A stretch of DNA of 64,000 bases from Calliphora vicina (lineage: Eukaryota; Arthropoda; Insecta; Diptera; Calliphoridae), in NCBI RefSeq assembly GCF_958450345.1, contig NC_088780.1, positions 108,078,226 through 108,142,225 of the forward strand, read 5' to 3'. Below the pieces are notes generated by a model. It did no database searches and was not told the origin of the DNA. It worked only from the letters and a program-made list of their open reading frames with translations. Both the position numbers and the translations under genes were made by a program. Numbering within the stretch: the stretch's first letter is position 1; each line of letters begins with the position of its first letter. This document shows, piece after piece, positions 25,901 through 38,500 of the stretch.

Positions 25901-28900
25901 CACCAACATAGCTCTTTTTCCAAAATTTCGTCTGACTATTTTTAATATTTTTTTGAAAATTTTAATTTTTCAATGTTGATCCTCGGAAGATTTTTCGACA
26001 ATTCTGGACAAACTAAGATAGATGCCAGGGTGGGACATACCTCATTTTAAAGGGAAATGAACCTGCATTAGTCACCAACATAGCTCTTTTTCCAAAATTT
26101 CGTCTGACTATTTTTAATATTTTTTTGAAAATTTTCATTTTTCAATGTTGATCCTTGGAAAAATTTTCGACAATTCTGGACAAACTAAGATAGATGCCAG
26201 GATGGGACATACCTGATTTTAAAGGGAAATGAACCAGCATTATTCACCAACATAGCTCTTTTTCCAAAATTTCGTCTGACTATTTTTAATATTTTTTTGA
26301 AAATTTTAATTTTTCAATGTTGATCCTCGGAAGATTTTTCGACAATTCTGGACAAACTAAGATAGATGCCAGGGTGGGACATACCTCATTTTAAAGGGAA
26401 ATGAACCTGCATTAGTCACCAACATAGCTCTTTTTCCAAAATTTCGTCTGACTATTTTTAATATTTTTTTGAAAATTTTCATTTTTCAATGTTGATCCTT
26501 GGAACAATTTTCGACAATTCTGGACAAACTAAGATAGATGCCAGGATGGGACATACCTCATTTTAAAGGGAAATGAACCTGCATTATTCTCCAACATAGC
26601 TCTTTTTCCAAAATTTCGTCTGACTATTTTTAATATTTTTTTGAAAATTTTAATTTTTCAATGTTGATCCTCGGAAGATTTTTCGACAATTCTGGACAAA
26701 CTAAGATAGATGCCAGGGTGGGACATACCTCATTTTAAAGGGAAATGAACCTGCATTAGTCACCAACATAGCTCTTTTTCCAAAATTTCGTCTGACTATT
26801 TTGAATATTTTTTTGAAAATTTTCATTTTTCAATGTTGATCCTTGGAAAAATTTTCGACAATTCTGGACAAACTAAGATAGATGCCAGGATGGGACATAC
26901 CTGATTTTAAAGGGAAATGAACCAGCATTATTCACCAACATAGCTCTTTTTCCAAAATTTCGTCTGACTATTTTTAATATTTTTTTGAAAATTTTCATTT
27001 TTCAATGTTGATCCTTGGAACAATTTTCGACAATTCTGGACAAACTAAGATAGATGCCAGGATGGGACATACCTCATTTTAAACGGAAATGAACCTGCAT
27101 TATTCACCAACATAGCTCTTTTTCCAAAATTTCGTCTGACTATTTTTAATATTTTTTTGAAAATTTTAATTTTTCAATGTTGATCCTCGGAAGATTTTTC
27201 GACAATTCTGGACAAACTAAGATAGATGCCAGGATGGGACATACCTCCTTTTAAAGGGAAATGAACCAGCATTATTCACCAACATAGCTCTTTTTCCAAA
27301 ATTTCGTCTGACTATTTTTAATATTTTTTTGAAAATTTTAATTTTTCAATGTTGATCCTCGGAAGATTTTTCGACAATTCTGGACAAACTAAGATAGATG
27401 CCAGGGTGGGACATACCTCATTTTAAAGGGAAATGAACCAGCATTATTCACCAACATAGCTCTTTTTCCAAAATTTCGTCTGACTATTTTTAATATTTTT
27501 TTGAAAATTTTAATTTTTCAATGTTGATCCTCGGAAGATTTTTCGACAATTCTGGACAAACTAAGATAGATGCCAGGGTGGGACATACCTCATTTTAAAG
27601 GGAAATGAACCTGCATTATTCTCCAACATAGCTCTTTTTCCAAAATTTCGTCTGACTATTTTTAATATTTTTTTTGAAAATTTTCATTTTTCAATGTTGA
27701 TCCTCGGAAGATTTTTCGACAATTCTGGACAAACTAAGATAGATGCCAGGGTGGGACATACCTCATTTTAAAGGGAAATGAACCAGCATTATTCACCAAC
27801 ATAGCTCTTTTTCCAAAATTTCGTCTGACTATTTTTAATATTTTTTTGAAAATTTTAATTTTTCAATGTTGATCCTCGGAAGATTTTTCGACAATTCTGG
27901 ACAAACTAAGATAGATGCCAGGATGGGACATACCTCATTTTAAACGGAAATGAACCTGCATTATTCACCAACATAGCTCTTTTTCCAAAATTTCGTCTGA
28001 CTATTTTTAATATTTTTTTGAAAATTTTAATTTTTCAATGTTGATCCTCGGAAGATTTTTCGACAATTCTGGACAAACTAAGATAGATGCCAGGGTGGGA
28101 CATACCTCATTTTAAAGGGAAATGAACCTGCATTAGTCACCAACATAGCTCTTTTTCCAAAATTTCGTCTGACTATTTTTAATATTTTTTTGAAAATTCT
28201 CATTTTTCAATGTTGATCCTTGGAAAAATTTTCGACAATTCTGGACAAACTAAGATAGATGCCAGGATGGGACATACCTGATTTTAAAGGGAAATGAACC
28301 AGCATTATTCACCAACATAGCTCTTTTTCCAAAATTTCGTCTGACTATTTTTAATATTTTTTTGAAAATTTTAATTTTTCAATGTTGATCCTCGGAAGAT
28401 TTTTCGACAATTCTGGACAAACTAAGATAGATGCCAGGGTGGGACATACCTCATTTTAAAGGGAAATGAACCTGCATTAGTCACCAACATAGCTCTTTTT
28501 CCAAAATTTCGTCTGACTATTTTTAATATTTTTTTGAAAATTTTCATTTTTCAATGTTGATCCTTGGAACAATTTTCGACAATTCTGGACAAACTAAGAT
28601 AGATGCCAGGATGGGACATACCTCATTTTAAAGGGAAATGAACCTGCATTATTCTCCAACATAGCTCTTTTTCCAAAATTTCGTCTGACTATTTTTAATA
28701 TTTTTTTGAAAATTTTCATTTTTCAATGTTGATCCTTGGAACAATTTTCGACAATTCTGGACAAACTAAGATAGATGCCAGGATGGGACATACCTCATTT
28801 TAAAGGGAAATGAACCTGCATTAGTCACCAACATAGCTCTTTTTCCAAAATTTCGTCTGACTATTTTTAATTTAATTTATAAGCCTTACCTTTTTTAATA

Positions 28901-28926
28901 TGTAAAACGTTATTGAAATTGGAAAA

Positions 28927-28978
<52 letters not shown>

Positions 28979-29497
28979 TGGTGGCCACCAATTTAAGACA
29001 AATACTTGAATTTTTTTCATCAACTGAATTTTAAGTGCGATAGAGCCAAAATAAAAGGACCTCTAAGGGTATGAAATTTATTATTAACGTTTCTAGTTTC
29101 TGAAAAATGTTTGGAAAAATCGGTAAAACATATATGGACAAAGATATGTGGAAATACGTTGACCCACCTCAACGAACATCCGCTGTTAATAACATGATAT
29201 GACCGAAACTAATGGAACTAAAAATACGAAATTTGGTCCGAATATTTTATAATAATAAAATTATAATGATATAAATGTGAGAAAATATGTTTACTTAAAA
29301 AAAAAAATTGTTTGGTCAAGTTGTAGAAAAATTGTATGTGTTCATGGTGAATATGTATGAATTGATACAGTCGAATAAAACACACTTGTGTGTTAAAACA
29401 GTCCTCATGCATACATATTTGTGGAAATATTTGAAAAAATAATTGACAATTACATGGAATTTAGCAAACAATTTTTGTCTTAAATTCCTGGCCACCA

Positions 29498-29537
<40 letters not shown>

Positions 29538-32500
29538 TGGATATAATGTTTATTGTTATGTATTTTTGATTATAGAAAAAAAATTTTGTTGTTATATTAT
29601 AAAAATACTTAAAATTAATAAATGTTGTATTAAGATTAAATTTAACAAATAATAGAAATAAAATTGAAAAGTTTATATTGAAGTAAATAACCAAAACTCA
29701 ATATGACTATTGGCTATTGGAAGGTAAAGATAATTAATTTTTTATATTTTCATGGACAAAATTTTTATTAATTAAAATTTTTTGTTATTTATATTGGAAG
29801 TATGTAAAAATTAATACTTGTGAGATCCGTTTTTTATTTACAGTGGTTCCATCGCATAATCTGACAAGAGTTTGTCAGATATAAATGTGCTCCAAACGTA
29901 AACAGATGTACCAAAAATTAGTTTTTTTCGCTTCTATTAACACTCCACTCAAAATCTCAAAAAAACGACAAAAACTAAACTTTGCATAATTAAGTCTGTA
30001 AATTTTTACTGAAAATCCAAAATAACCCAATTTCTTGAGCTTAAAGTGTGGGGTCAATATTTGGTTGCGTACCCTTTTTAGTCTAAAATGGCCTGTAATA
30101 GCTTTAGAATAGATTTTACTAAAGTTTTGTCATAAATCCGGCTCTGTTGAATTTCGTAATGCGAGGAAGGACTCTTTTAGCTGAACTAACGTATTACATT
30201 TTCTTTGATACACTCTCCTCCACAATATGCTCAATTACATTAAAGTCGGCTCTGTGCATATTTTTCTACAAGTTTGGGAAAGTTATGGATCAACTAAAGT
30301 TTTGTAAAACTTAATATGTCATGATAAAAGGTAATGTTTTTTGCGATACCCACTTTTTCGCAATTTGCTTCAAAATGCTGAGTTACACAAATTTGTATTT
30401 TGCCTGCAATAAAATGAAGTGGGTATCGCAAACAACTTTTCTTTTTATCAATACAACGACCTCAATCACACATCAGGTTTGTAAAGCTTTGGTTGATCCA
30501 TAACTGAGCACATTTATATCAGACAAACTTGTCCGATTATGCGATTTTTATTAATAATACAAAATTAAATAATGTACTCCTTAAATGTTTAAATAAATAA
30601 TAATTTATTAGTTTTCTAATTTGCATAAATAACATTTAAATAAATTTGATTTTGAGGTTTCATAATATTTTTGAAAACAGTGAGCCCCAACTCCCCTTTT
30701 GCATTGTGTACACTTTATTTTAGAAATATCTTCTATATCACAATGAAGGCAACTTGTTTCAGAGTTTCCGAACAATATTAAATCTTTTTTCATCAAATTG
30801 CGATATTTGTTTGGACTTATAATCTTTTCCAAAGAGGTTTTTTTTAAAATGGATTCGGCAAATTGACAGCAAATAACTCCACAATTATAGCCGTCAAATT
30901 GTTTATATTTTTTATCAATTTTATAAGTCCTATTTTCTGGATTATTTATTTTTAGTCCTTTTTTTAAATTTTTCAAATTGATTTTGGACTGTTTCTTTTA
31001 TTGCAATTTGCGGATCAATATATTGAAATACTTGTTTTTTTATATTGAAATAAATAATAGTATAATGCGAAGATTTGTATAAAGGCATTATTACATGTTC
31101 AATATCTTTTTTAAATGTTAAAATGTCATATTTTTCATCTGAAAATTCGGGATTAAAAATTTCCATTCCAACTTCGCATGGGAAACATTTTGCATTGCGT
31201 ATATTATATTTTAAAAATAATATGTTTATGAAAATCTCAATAATATTATTATAGATTAGTCTTAAGAGGATCAACATTGAAAAATTAAAATTTTCAAAAA
31301 AATATTAAAAATAGTCATACGAAATTTTGGAAAAAGAGCTATGTTGGTGAATAATGCTGGTTCATTTCCCTTTAAAATCAGGTATGTCCCATCCTGGCAT
31401 CTATCTTAGTTTGTCCAGAATTGTCGAAAATTCTTCCAAGGATCAACATTGAAAAATTAAAATTTTCAAAAAAATATTAAAAATAGTCAAACGAAATTTT
31501 GGAAAAAGAGCTATGTTGGTGAATAATGCTGGTTCATTTCCCTTTAAAAGGAGGTATGTCCCATCCTGGCATCTATCTTAGTTTGTCCAGAATTGTCGAA
31601 AATTTTTCCAAGGATCAACATTGAAAAATGAAAATTTTCAAAAAAATATTAAAAATAGTCAGACGAAATTTTGGAAAAAGAGCTATGTTGGTGACTAATG
31701 CAGGTTCATTTCCCTTTAAAATGAGGTATGTCCCACCCTGGCATCTATCTTAGTTTGTCCAGAATTGTCGAAAAATCTTCCGAGGATCAACATTGAAAAA
31801 TTAAAATTTTCAAAAAAATATTAAAAATAGTCAGACGAAATTTTGGAAAAAGAGCTATGTTGGTGAATAATGCAGGTTCATTTCCGTTTAAAATGAGGTA
31901 TGTCCCATCCTGGCATCTATCTTAGTTTGTCCAGAATTGTCGAAAAATCTTCCGAGGATCAACATTGAAAAATTAAAATTTTCAAAAAAATATTAAAAAT
32001 AGTCAGACGAAATTTTGGAAAAAGAGCTATGTTGGTGAATAATGCTGGTTCATTTCCCTTTAAAATCAGGTATGTCCCATCCTGGCATCTATCTTAGTTT
32101 GTCCAGAATTGTCGAAAATTTTTCCAAGGATCAACATTGAAAAATGAAAATTTTCAAAATAGTCAGACGAAATTTTGGAAAAAGAGCTATGTTGGTGACT
32201 AATGCAGGTTCATTTCCCTTTAAAATGAGGTATGTCCCACCCTGGCATCTATCTTAGTTTGTCCAGAATTGTCGAAAAATCTTCCGAGGATCAACATTGA
32301 AAAATTAAAATTTTCAAAAAAATATTAAAAATAGTCAGACGAAATTTTGGAAAAAGAGCTATGTTGGTGAATAATGCAGGTTCATTTCCCTTTAAAATGA
32401 GGTATGTCCCACCCTGGCATCTATCTTAGTTTGTCCAGAATTGTCGAAAAATCTTACGAGGATCAACATTGAAAAATGAAAATTTTCAAAAAAATATTAA

Positions 32501-35500
32501 AAATAGTCAGACGAAATTTTGGAAAAAGAGCTATGTTGGTGACTAATGCAGGTTCATTTCCCTTTAAAATGAGGTATGTCCCATCCTGTCATCTATCATA
32601 GTTTGTCCACAAGCTATTTTTAAAAAATATGTATTAAATAGTTTTTAAATATGAGTGTATGTAAGTATTGCAAATATGTCACAAAAAACAAAACATATTT
32701 GTGAATATGTCCTAAATTGGCAAATATGTCACAAATACTAAAAACGAATTTATAAATATGTAATAACGTAAGGCGTTACGCCGAAACATATTTGCAAATA
32801 TGTAATGACGTAAAGTTTTACGTCGAAACATATTTAACTCGGCATATTTATCTTCACTCACTTCAAAAGGTGTCATAACGTCCACTGATATTGTGAAAGT
32901 TTTAACTAAGAAGAGTATTTGAATATTTGAATTCGATGTATAGAATTTTCACTGGCTACCATGACACATTGCAACCATCGACTTTAATGCACTGTGGTCA
33001 TGGACATTACATAACTTTTTAAACATTTGTTTATACCAAAGTGCTCTTTTCAAAATTTCACTCACTGTATGATTTAATACTAAACACATCTATAAATAGA
33101 CATACACAACTATTCAACTAACTTCATTTTAGTAGATTATTATAATCTACTCACACCCAACGTTACTTTTTTTCTTCATTTATTTACTTCATTTAGTCTG
33201 TCTCTCAACTTACCTGATTCGTTTCCTTTGTCCACGGTTTTTACGGGTGAAGCACTATACACTTGCTGATTACGGCGATTGTCATGGTCTTCTTTGTAGT
33301 CGCCTGGTAATGTTCGGGATTCATAACCCTCAGTCATGGGGCCACACAGTGTGCGACGATGTTTAATTGTTAAGGCTCTAAGGGTTAGACGCACAGACAC
33401 AAACCAACACATCCCCATCCGCATTTGCACACACACAAACAGCCAGGAAGCAAAACACAAACGGAGAAGGATACAAAAAAATAAAGAAAACAAAATAATG
33501 GGTGAAAAAAGGAAAATGTTGGCAGAAAAAATAGAACAAAATTGTTAGAAAATGGCACATAATTAAAAACGTGCGAATTAGTTGATTCTTCCAGTTTTTT
33601 TTCTGTATCTTTTCAATTATATTTTCTGTTAGTAGAACTTAAAGAAATACTAAGAAGTAATAGAAAAAAATTGTGAAAGGAAGAGGACTAATTACAGAGC
33701 ATACAAAAGTTAATTCGTTAGTTATTTTTTTTGCATTAAACTAGTCGATGTGCGAGCACTATATTTTATTGTTGACAGTTTCAGGAGATGAAGAACAGAA
33801 ATTAATTAAATTTTGCAGTAGCTTTACGAAAATAGAAAGATTAGAGCTTGTTTTTTTTAAATAATAAAATAATTGAGGGAACTGCACAATATTAACAAGT
33901 AATAGTGTTATATTCGGCTGTACCGAATCTTTTACACCTAACTACTATCAATATTTTTCTGTTAAATGGGGTATATTAAGATCATGTAAATGTTCACGTC
34001 ATTTTCGCCACACTTTATAGTGTAATTTCAGAGAACATAAGGTAGGGTCACACTGGGAAAATATTTGCTCAAAAATTCGTAACCACTTTTTTTAGCACAA
34101 ATTTGTTTGACGTGTTTACTCTTTGAATTGTTTTGTAAGATCAGACAGTATCAAATATAATAAAACGAAATTTTTTGTTTTGAATCATCCAAAGTAAAAT
34201 CAGTTTTTAAAATAAATAAACGAATTCAAATATATTTTATTTAGATGTTACGTCTTTTTCGTCAAATATTTGTCATGTGTGACCTTACCTTTACACCTGA
34301 TTTGTGCAAAATTTTATCAGGATTGCCGCATAATCAACATATTTATTGCTGCTCAAACAGTATTCCGGGGACAAACCTTATCAACAGACAATATTTTTGG
34401 AAAATTTCAGCCACGATAGGGCGTGTTTTCAGAAGTCATACAGATAGACGGACAGACGGATGGACATAGCAAGATCATCTTAGAATTACATAAGGACCCA
34501 GAATATATACATTAGAGTTAGTTTGTGAACAGGTCACTTCATTTGTTTTTCGGGTATAATCATTTTTCTGAAGGTTTTTGCGTAAATAAAAATAATGGCG
34601 TCCTTTTTTTGGAAAATTTTCACTCTTGTGGTGGTTCAATGCACCTAAAGACGCGGATTATATTGGTACCGTTTTGATAAGCTTAAAATGTATTTTCATC
34701 ATGCATGTTTAAAAAATCAAAAATCCTTTTTTTTATTTTTCTATGAGATTTGCGCCCCCTGTTATGGGTTAGTGGAACTATTTTTAAGGATTCAAAAAAA
34801 CAACAATTGTATTAATTTTTGATGCAGAATCGACTAGTGGAATCAGATTTGCAATATGTTCAACCGTTTTGCTCTACAGAAAAATGTGCTCAAAATCCGC
34901 GACTTTAGGTGCGTTGAACCACCACAAGGAGTGAAAAATTTTCAACAAAAAGTACGCCATTATTTTTATTTACGCAAAAACCTTCAGAAAAATTATGACA
35001 CCCGCAAATCAAATTTTTGAAATTAACTCTAATATACATACTTGTGTGTGTCTGCGATGAATATTTCGATGTGTTACAAACGGAATGACAAAATCAATCT
35101 TAACAGCGAAGATTACACAAATTTGTACAAAATGTACATAAAAAATATTTAAATCTTAAATTTTCCCTATCCAATTAATTTGAATATATGGTTTGGCAGG
35201 TGGCTCCCCCATACCACTTGTTATAAATACAAGTATGTACTTACATCGTTATTATCGCCACCGTTATTATAACGATAACAATTAATGTCGATAACCAATC
35301 ACCATTTGTTGGATTTGTTGCATTTATCAGATTGTTCATCAAATCATTTTCGGAGGGAAAAACAGAAGGTGGTGGTATTGTTACGCCGTCGATGTTCGTT
35401 GTTGCAAAATGATAGTGTTCGGTTGTTTTGCCAGCATCATTTGTGGCTGAAATGCGCAACTGATACCATTTCGCGGGTAGAAAATCACAAAATATTAAAT

Positions 35501-38500
35501 TTTCACGATTCTCCTCAGCATTGGAAATGTCAGATGTTACAACCGTCCAGCGGATATCACCTACAAACAAGAAAAACAAAAAAAATAAATAACAGAGCGG
35601 AATAAATGTATAGAAAAAAGTATTGTAAAATATATATAATGGATGGGTTTTTTTAGCTGCAATATTGTCAATTTATAACGGAAATACGTTTTACATTTAT
35701 GTAAATGTGTGATGGAGTATGTACTGGTATTGATATTCCCCAAAGTTGCTCTAAAACAATGTATGAAAATAATCCTTAAGGACATTTATTTAGAAAAAAA
35801 GAGTTATATACAGTACGTGGCTGGTTGCATTTGATTTTATGATATTTGATTCGTTTAGTAAACAAATTTTATAGTATTTTACACAGTTATTTTACTAGAA
35901 ATGAAATTTTTCTTTTTTGCAAAAATTAGGAATATTTAAAGATATGTATATTATTTAACTATAATTTTATGTAGAACAAGCAATATTAATATTAACCCTT
36001 TGCCTGTCCCCATACAAAAAAAAATGTTTGCCGTACGTCCAAAGTTTTTTTGTTAATTGAAAAATAATATAATTTGTGAATCATATGTGATGAATGGACG
36101 TGTGAAAGAAACTTGCTGTGCATCATATGTGATGCACAGGACAGGGAAAGGGTTAAAGTATTTTAACAAGTTTTCAACTAAAGCAACTGCTGTTTCGTCC
36201 TTTTATTCCACCGAATATCGACATGTTCTGGATTCAATACTAACTTGACATAGTGGGAACTAAGATAGACGATAGAATGAAAACAGCTGAATAGGCATTT
36301 AGTCCTCCCCACATATGAACTAAGATTCTTGCTGTTGTAAGATCTGAAACTATAAAAATGTTTCATCTGATAGATCTTCTGGGAGATCTTCATTAAACAA
36401 AATCCATTAGTGCTTATACTCCACCACAAATCCACACGATTTTTATATATTTAGAAGATTACTCAGAATATATTATTAGCGATAGCGTTGCAATTAAATA
36501 TCTGGTTTTATTAAGTTAGTCTTATATAAATTGTAGGGACTTCAATTTTCTAAGTATATGAACAAAAACCCTTTACCGAGGGAAAAAGGTTAATAACACT
36601 CTGCTACAAAATGACACTTTTTGTCTAAACTTGAAAAGCGACCTAATGGGGATTGTAGGCCTAGGTGAGGACATACTAAAACCGTTTTCAAAGATTTTGA
36701 AACACCCTCAAAATTTTGAGATATTATGAAAAAACTGTTTTAGGGTAGGTCGTAGTACTTTAGTACCTCTAACTCACACATTTTTAGACCGATTTCAAAA
36801 TTTTAAACAATTATGGATAGACAAAGAACTAAAGTTTCATAAAATGTATGCACAGAATGTATATCAAGAAAAATTGCGTAAGTTTTTATAAAATGTTTCG
36901 CTCTATTTTTTATTTTTTTTTTGTAATTTTTCATATTCAACAATAGTTAATTTAAGTTTTTCTATGAAAGCCTATCCTTTTTTGCACAGTGTTTTAAAGA
37001 CAACTTTATATGGGAAAAAATTAGATATTACTTGTTAAAATCGGTTTATATTTGCAAAAGTTATTAAACTTTTTTGAAAAAAGTTCGAAAAAATTTACCT
37101 TGTAAATTCAAAATTTTACAAATATTTTTTCTTCTACATTTTTTTGTTTATTTTTATTTATATGCGCTGGGGAGAAAATTCTAAAAATGGTGTTGATTAA
37201 AAGTTGAATAACTTTTAGAATTTTCATCCGATTTGAATAATTAAAACCATGTTTTGTTAAAAACTAAATTTTTTTATATATGTGGGTATAAATTTTTATA
37301 AACTTTCATATCAAAATAAGCAATGAAAATCAAAAAAGTTGATAAATTTTTTTTTTTTGATATTCTTAACTAACTTAAAAATGTATCAAAAAAATTCACG
37401 TCCTTTTAAAGCGTAATAAGTTTTCTTTCCAAACCCGTTAAAAAATTTAAAGTCGGACAAAAACTGACTAAGCTACAGGGCGATAAGTCGACGAACATCA
37501 CTGAAAACGGTTTTTTCAGAATAACTTCTGAATTTGAGGGTGTTTCTGAAATTTTTAGAGACAATTTGTAGTGTACTCAGCAAGACCTATAACCCACGCT
37601 AGGCCGTTTTCCAAGTTTTTTTTCCATCGTAGCATCGTGTAATTATAAACAATATAGTTTAAGCAAGGATATTTTAAAATACATATACCCATGATATTAT
37701 GTGCTCAAAACATAAATAGATCTTCCAAAAAAATAGATTTTTTCGCATCTATTTACACTTCGCATAGCAGTATACTAGTGTGTCCCAAAGAAAAAGTTTG
37801 GGGCTCAATCATAATTTGAAAGCTTATAGGGTCAATTATTTTTCGGAAGAGCTTTAGAAATCGCTTAAGTTGAGTTTTTGTCAAAAATCAGGTTTGGCGG
37901 ACTTTTTTTTAAGTTTTCTTCATAACATTGTTAAAAACCACGTTGTTTTAATTTGTTGACCAAATATTTTAAGAGATAAATGTCAAAGCTTTACTTCTAT
38001 GCGCGTAAACCATAAGATACGGCAATACTTTTGCACATTAAGGCACCATATATTCGGGGTTGTCATAAAATCCAATCATTGTGGGAATCGGTTTTGAAAA
38101 CGCCAGAAAAAGTACATTGTTCTCGTGAAATCGAATGTTATCGGTTTTATTTTAAATCTAGAATTATTATATATCGATTAAACAAAAAAATACATTGGAT
38201 TTCATAAGTCAAATGTACCTTCTTTGTCGTTTTCGAAACCAATTCCAACAATGATTGGATTTATAATTTTTTTTTGTAACTTTTAGGTAAATTCCCTAAA
38301 AAACGGTTTATTACTTTTAAAATTTCTAGAAAAAGTATAAAAACTAGTGATTCTGTTTTAAAAATAAATAGATTGATGGCAATTTTAAAAAATTAAATTT
38401 TGTCTCGGTCTAATCGTTCCAGAGGTATACCATTTTTAAGATTTGTACCCGATGAATATTAAATTGTTTTGCTTTGTTATCAGTTGACCGACAAATAAAA

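Larger units (their letters stand above)
24891..32863. mobile_element. Foldback-like transposon with satellite-built inverted repeats
   Basis: The left end AAGTGAGTGAAGATAAATAT and the right end ATATTTATCTTCACTCACTT are exact inverses, and the match continues for the whole 254-bp outer segment. CAAAAGGTG flanks both sides (24882-24890, 32864-32872) as a 9-bp target duplication. Each arm then runs into 172-bp tandem units, pointing inward. The left arm is about 3.98 kb and the right about 1.6 kb. The 2.4-kb core holds a broken Ulp1-like gene and two nested MITE-like elements. A 9-bp duplication with long arms made of tandem units is the known architecture of fly Foldback elements, which are linked to the Mutator-like group. 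I see no transposase. Confidence 0.88.
21162..33213 (-). other. 12-kb intron between membrane exon and EISPYATF exon
   Basis: Besides the Foldback-like element, it has a repeat pair at about 22080-22510 (twice AATGAACGCTTTTCCAGTAA after GCAACGAGAGA) and a palindromic element at 22843-23911. A DINE-like second-family segment is at about 24230-24720. 32873-33213 and 21162-22080 show only AT-rich sequence. Confidence 0.8.

Noticed and set aside
25145..28870. Regularly spaced repeats that could be taken for a CRISPR array
   Set aside because: The whole 172-bp unit repeats with no unique spacers, and the context is a fly intron.
29218..29694. Overlapping open frames on both strands
   Set aside because: They fall in the mariner-like MITE and TA run; the Tyr/Ile repeats are encoded by (TA)n.
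35285..35605. Plus-strand open frame of 106 codons
   Set aside because: Antisense to the FNIII-6/transmembrane exon. It is Cys/His-rich only by complement of that exon.
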